A stretch of 20,390 bases of DNA from assembly GCA_037442205.1 (NCBI GenBank), contig JBBIQS010000124.1:1-20390 (forward strand), given 5' to 3'. Source of the stretch: JBBIQS01 sp037442205. GTDB taxonomy: Bacteria; Myxococcota; Myxococcia; Myxococcales; UBA5297. The notes under the pieces were generated by a model that saw only the letters and a list, made by a program, of their open reading frames with translations, had not been told where the DNA came from and did not search any database. Below, piece after piece: positions 15,050 through 20,390 of the stretch. A program made the translations under genes and the position numbers. The first letter of the stretch is position 1, and every line of letters begins with the position of its first letter.

Positions 15050-15505
15050 ATGGCTCTCGAGTGGCGCAGCGAGCTCGCGGTCGGCATTGCCGCCATCGAT
15101 GAACAGCACCAGTCGCTGTTCAAGCAGGCCGAAGCTCTGGTGAACGCGATGCGCAACGCCGAGGGCCGCGAGGCCGTCGAGACCATGCTCGAGTTCCTGG
15201 GCGACTATGTGGTGATGCACTTCGGCACCGAGGAGGCGCTGATGTCCACCCACCGCTACCCGGGCCTGGCGCAGCACCTCGCCGAGCACCAAGCCTTCAT
15301 CCGCACCTTCTGCGAACTGGCGGCCGAGTTCGCCAGATCCGGGCCCACCCAGGCGCTGGTCCTCGCGGTCAACGAGCGCGTCTGCGACTGGCTGGCCAAT
15401 CACGTCCTCGGCAGCGACCTGCCGATGGGAGAGCACCTGCGCGCCTGCCTTGGAGAGCCGGCGCCCGGCAAGGCCCCCCCGGAGCCGGCACTCAAGGCCC
15501 ACTGA
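15050..15505 (+). CDS. Bacteriohemerythrin
   Basis: This 151-residue soluble protein has a complete hemerythrin di-iron site: H20 (IDEQH), H57 and E61 (HFGTE), H76 and H80 (HLAEH), H118 and D123 (HVLGSD). Hemerythrins bind oxygen reversibly at this site and serve as oxygen carriers, stores or sensors. No signalling domain is fused, so this is the single-domain cytoplasmic type. The tail after about 132 (EPAPGKAPPEPALKAH) is a proline-rich extension beyond the fold. The N-terminal MALEWRSELAVGI is typical of the family, which supports ATG 15050. The upstream AGCGGAGG gives a good ribosome binding site. It has its own gap on both sides, so it is probably transcribed alone, or read through into recN. 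Confidence 0.94.
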   Translation: MALEWRSELAVGIAAIDEQHQSLFKQAEALVNAMRNAEGREAVETMLEFLGDYVVMHFGTEEALMSTHRYPGLAQHLAEHQAFIRTFCELAAEFARSGPTQALVLAVNERVCDWLANHVLGSDLPMGEHLRACLGEPAPGKAPPEPALKAH

Positions 15506-15539
15506 ACCCTCTCTCTGGCGACAGAGCGTCGATCGACGG

Positions 15540-15556
15540 CCGCGGCCCGGCCGCGG
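15540..15556. repeat. GC hairpin after the hemerythrin gene
   Basis: CCGCGGC, a three-base loop and GCCGCGG form a perfect 7-bp stem 35 bases after the hemerythrin stop. It may mark a transcript end, but there is no T-run. Confidence 0.35.
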
Positions 15557-15630
15557 AGGACGACCTCGCGCCTGCGACATGGGAATCGGCCGGAGACCTG
15601 AAAATCCGTTCCGGATTCGCGCGGATGGTG

Positions 15631-15649
15631 CGGAACACTTGTTCAGTGT
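15631..15649 (+). promoter_or_regulatory. Candidate LexA (SOS) box upstream of recN
   Basis: CGGAACACTTGTTCAGT (15631-15647) matches the Myxococcus LexA consensus, as I recall it (CTRHAMRYBYGTTCAGS), at 15 of 17 positions. The core also forms a perfect inverted repeat ACACT-N5-AGTGT (15635-15649). It ends 26 bases before the recN start and overlaps a possible -35 (TTGTTC), a position suited to repression. recN is a classic SOS gene. Confidence 0.6.
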
Positions 15650-15675
15650 CAGCCCCCTGTGCTAGCTAGGAGGGC

Positions 15676-17379
<1,704 letters not shown>

Positions 17380-17845
17380 GGCCGGCTCGGCGCGCCTGCT
17401 CGACCGCCTCGAGCACCTCGTCCAGGTTGAAGGGCTTGCCGATGAAGGCCTCGGCGCCCACCTCCTGGGCGCTCTGGCGGGCGTCGCGGGCGGCGGTGAC
17501 CACCACGATCGGGGCCGCCGCACGGTAGGCGTCGTGGAAGGCGCGGCTGAACTGCCAGCCGTTCATCCGCGGCATCCGCATGTCCAGCAGGATCACCGAG
17601 GGCATGTGGCGGGCCACCAGCTCCATCGCCTCCCGGCCGTCCCGGGCCGAAACCACGCGGTAGCCGGCGCTGGAGAGCAGCAGCTCGACCAGCTCGCGCA
17701 GATCCTGGTCGTCCTCGATCTCGAGGACCTCCTTCTCATCCGGGCCCCGCGCCTCCCCTCGGCCGGAGGCAGGGCCGGCGGCTTGGGAGAGCGGCGCCGG
17801 GGGCACCTTGCCGTTGACCCCGCCGGCAAGTTGCTCGGGAACCAA

Positions 17846-18192
17846 GCGGCCTCGCAGCAGCGCCGAGAATACGCGCGCTTGTCCGGGGCGTTCGAGAGCT
17901 CGCTCGCTTCCCGGGCGATTCAAGTGGTTTTGAGCGCAGGCCAGGGCACGCCCCGGCCCCTCTGGCATCGGCAAGGACACTGAATCTGCTCCGCGGGAGG
18001 CGGCCAGCATCGACCGACAAATAATCTTGGGCACCCGGCGGAGTCGCGGCACCGGCGCGCAGCTCGGCGGCCCGCCGGATCGAGGAAAGGCGGTCCTGGG
18101 GCCAGCCACTTGCCGGAGGTCTCTTGGCGCGGCGCCCGGCCGGCCAACCTGGGCCACCGGCCGGCCGGCTAGCCTCGGGCGCCACTCCCGCG
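17846..18192. other. Gene-free gap between divergent response regulator and phosphatase genes
   Basis: I see no convincing gene here. Open frames on both strands give Arg/Pro/Gly-rich peptides typical of GC-rich shadow translation. TATTCT at about 17872-17867 (minus strand) could be a -10 element for the response regulator, but no good -35 accompanies it. The stretch ends with the GC hairpin listed separately. Confidence 0.5.
18136..18168. repeat. Perfect 10-bp inverted repeat upstream of the phosphatase promoter
   Basis: CCGGCCGGCC (18136-18145) and GGCCGGCCGG (18159-18168) flank a 13-base loop. It ends 24 bases before the phosphatase -35. Such a strong GC stem could block read-through or act as an operator; no T-run accompanies it on either strand. 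Confidence 0.45.
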
Positions 18193-18221
18193 TTGACCGC
18201 TTTCAGGGGTGCCGGTAGATT
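18193..18221 (+). promoter_or_regulatory. Sigma-70-type promoter of the PP2C gene
   Basis: TTGACC (18193-18198), a 17-base spacer and TAGATT (18216-18221) match the consensus at 5 of 6 and 4 of 6 bases with ideal spacing. Transcription would begin near 18228, leaving a leader of about 20 bases before ATG 18248. Confidence 0.6.
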
Positions 18222-18247
18222 TCTGACCCCCGCGACCCGGTGCCACC

Positions 18248-19003
<756 letters not shown>

Positions 19004-19027
19004 CCGAAAGCCGACCCTGGCGATTTG

Positions 19028-19056
19028 TTGACCTTCCCCGGGAAGCCGACTACAAG
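19028..19056 (+). promoter_or_regulatory. Sigma-70-type promoter of the DUF4398/OmpA gene pair
   Basis: TTGACC (19028-19033), a 17-base spacer and TACAAG (19051-19056) lie 25 bases after the phosphatase stop. Matches to consensus are 5 of 6 and 4 of 6. The leader to ATG 19118 would be about 55 bases. Confidence 0.6.
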
Positions 19057-19117
19057 TAGACGAAATTCGAAGCTTTTCCGAACGGGCGCTCGGTCGCTCG
19101 CCGCGGGGTCGCAACGG

Positions 19118-19501
19118 ATGAATTGCTCGGTTCGTCGTCTATTGGCAGGGGCGCTGGCCGCCGGCGTCGCGCTGTCCGCCCTGGCCCTGTCGGCCGGGTG
19201 CGGCCCGACCCAGTCCACGGCGCTGATCCTCGACGCCGACGTCCAGCTGCAGGCGGCCCGCACCGCCGACGCCCCCAAGCTGGCCCCCTTCGAGTTCACC
19301 GCCGCCGAGTCCTACCTGCACAAGGCCCGCGAGGAGCAGGGGTACTCCGACTTCCAAGAGGCGATCGACTTCGCCGACAAGGCGCTCAAGTACGCCCGCG
19401 AGGCCAAAGAGAAGGCGATGGCCGCCCGCGCCGAGGGGGCGGTGCCTCCTCCGCCGCCGAACCTGGTGATCCCGGCGGCGGCTCCGGGCGAAGGAAACTG
19501 A
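19118..19501 (+). CDS. DUF4398-like helical lipoprotein
   Basis: The 127-residue product starts at ATG 19118, because the following RRLLAGALAAGVALSALAL leads to a lipobox (LSAGC); an in-frame ATG at 19025 lies before the likely -10 element and can be dismissed. The mature part (about 35-110) is helical: APFEFTAAESYLHKAREEQG, then YSDFQEAIDFADKALKYARE. This is the DUF4398 pattern, a short TPR-like helical module seen in envelope lipoproteins that often sit beside OmpA-type genes. It ends in a Pro/Ala-rich tail. The next gene, 70 bases downstream, encodes an OmpA-type lipoprotein with a related helical segment, so the two probably act together at the outer membrane. Confidence 0.85.
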   Translation: MNCSVRRLLAGALAAGVALSALALSAGCGPTQSTALILDADVQLQAARTADAPKLAPFEFTAAESYLHKAREEQGYSDFQEAIDFADKALKYAREAKEKAMAARAEGAVPPPPPNLVIPAAAPGEGN

Positions 19502-19571
19502 CGGTGCCCCCACGGTCGAGCCTGGCGCGGCAGGACGAGAGTCCCCGGGCCATCGACGAGGTCTGACGAGC

Positions 19572-20390
19572 ATGCGAGTGGTGGTCCTCACGGTGGCTGC
19601 GGCGGCGGTGCTGCTTTCCGGCTGCGTCAGCGGCAACAAGATCCGCGCCTCGGGCGAGGTGATCTCCGCGGACATCGCCCGGGCCCGCAAGTCGGGCGCC
19701 TACCGCTGCGCCCCGCGCGAGCTGGCGCTGGCCGAAGCCAACCTGGACTTCGCCTTCGGCGAGGTGTCGGAGGGCAACTCCACCCGCGCCCAGGAGCACA
19801 TCACCATCGCCGAGCAGAACATCAAGAAGGCGCTGGTGCTCTCCAAGGACTGCGGCCCCAAGCAGGTGCTGATCAAGGAGAAGAAGGAAGAGAAGCCGCT
19901 GGTGGTCAAGATCGAGCCCACCGACCGCGACCACGACGGGGTGCTCGACGCCGACGACGAGTGCCCGGAGATCCCCGGCCCGGCCGAGAACAAGGGCTGC
20001 CCCTGGGGAGACCGCGACCGGGACGGGGTGATCGACCCCGAGGATAAGTGTCCCGACGTCCCCGGGCCCAAGGAGAACCAGGGCTGCCCGGTGGTCAAGG
20101 ACACCGACGGCGACGGCATCCCCGACGACCTCGACCGCTGCCCGCTCGACCCCGAGGACAAGGACGGCTTCCAGGACGAGGACGGCTGCCCGGATCCGGA
20201 CAACGACGGCGACGGCATCGTCGACAAGATGGACGCCTGCCCCAACGAGCCGGGCCCGATGGAGAACCGCGGCTGCCCGATCCGCGACCGCGACGGCGAC
20301 GGCATCCAGGACAATCTCGACGCCTGCCCCGACGAGCCGGGCGTGGCCGATCCCGACCCGCGCAAGAACGGCTGCCCGGTCCTCGACCGC
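19572..20390 (+). CDS. OmpA-type lipoprotein with thrombospondin type-3 repeats (3' end beyond window)
   Basis: The frame runs 273 codons from ATG 19572 to the window edge without a stop. The lipoprotein signal is MRVVVLTVAAAAVLLSGC. Residues ~25-95 form a helical segment (APRELALAEANLDFAFGEV, then TRAQEHITIAEQNIKKAL) similar to the DUF4398-like module of the upstream gene. A Lys/Glu-rich link follows at about 97-112. From ~115 on there are about six calcium-binding thrombospondin type-3 repeats (DRDHDGVLDADDECP, DTDGDGIPDDLDRCP and similar, with GCP between). In this architecture a C-terminal OmpA domain that grips peptidoglycan normally follows; it would lie beyond the window, so I infer it. 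The protein would link outer membrane and cell wall. Confidence 0.88.
   Translation, partial: MRVVVLTVAAAAVLLSGCVSGNKIRASGEVISADIARARKSGAYRCAPRELALAEANLDFAFGEVSEGNSTRAQEHITIAEQNIKKALVLSKDCGPKQVLIKEKKEEKPLVVKIEPTDRDHDGVLDADDECPEIPGPAENKGCPWGDRDRDGVIDPEDKCPDVPGPKENQGCPVVKDTDGDGIPDDLDRCPLDPEDKDGFQDEDGCPDPDNDGDGIVDKMDACPNEPGPMENRGCPIRDRDGDGIQDNLDACPDEPGVADPDPRKNGCPVLDR

Noticed and set aside
17830..18157. N-terminal extension of the response regulator frame up to ATG 18157
   Set aside because: The extra peptide is Arg/Pro/Ala-rich with no fold or ribosome binding site, and it would run through the divergent control region of the phosphatase.
19700..20365. Minus-strand frame rich in Ser/Gly/Pro repeats at the right edge
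   Set aside because: It is the antisense of the Asp/Gly-rich calcium-binding repeats of the OmpA-type lipoprotein; GAC/GGC codons read backward give Ser, Pro and Gly.

Overview
The window is strongly GC-rich chromosomal DNA. Nearly every coding frame throws a long antisense shadow. The gene set looks like a member of the Myxococcota (former Deltaproteobacteria). The pointers are a CHASE2 class III cyclase, very large choice-of-anchor-D (ASH) lipoproteins fused to FG-GAP repeats, a beta-propeller protein with a MYXO-CTERM-like tail (Gly-Cys, hydrophobic helix, Arg cluster), an OmpA-type lipoprotein with thrombospondin type-3 repeats next to a DUF4398-like lipoprotein, and a candidate LexA box of the GTTCAG type described in Myxococcus. 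The assignment is inference from gene content; no rRNA or other phylogenetic marker is present.

Layout. (1) 1-195 (-): N-terminal fragment of an insertion-sequence transposase cut by the window edge. (2) about 414-4361 (+): a tight operon of CHASE2 adenylate/guanylate cyclase, secreted SH3-domain protein and M48 zinc-metalloprotease lipoprotein. (3) 4391-4602: an intergenic block of ~51-bp degenerate tandem repeats with a perfect 16-bp palindrome, followed by an intrinsic terminator for the opposing gene. (4) 4627-8550 (-): a ~1307-residue ASH/FG-GAP lipoprotein. (5) 8708-9412 (+): an isoprenylcysteine-methyltransferase-family membrane protein. (6) 9520-14873 (+): an Asp-box beta-propeller with a MYXO-CTERM-like anchor, a second ASH lipoprotein, NAD kinase, a small unknown protein and a DUF2259-like secreted protein. 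(7) 15050-17379 (+): bacteriohemerythrin, then recN preceded by a candidate LexA operator. (8) 17324-17806 (-): a single-domain response regulator whose 3' end overlaps the recN 3' end. (9) 18248-20390 (+): a PP2C phosphatase, then a DUF4398-like lipoprotein and an OmpA-type lipoprotein running off the right edge.

How the genes work together. Most products are envelope-directed: four have clear lipoboxes, and others have signal peptides or a C-terminal anchor. They mix with signalling proteins (cyclase, response regulator, PP2C phosphatase, hemerythrin) and two housekeeping genes, nadK and recN. These two are neighbours in many proteobacteria but are separated here by three genes. No tRNA, rRNA, CRISPR array, phage module or recognisable defence island was found. 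The best candidates for something unusual are the missing canonical start codon of the cyclase, the palindromic repeat block, the recN operator, and the large surface lipoproteins clustered with a MYXO-CTERM-like propeller.
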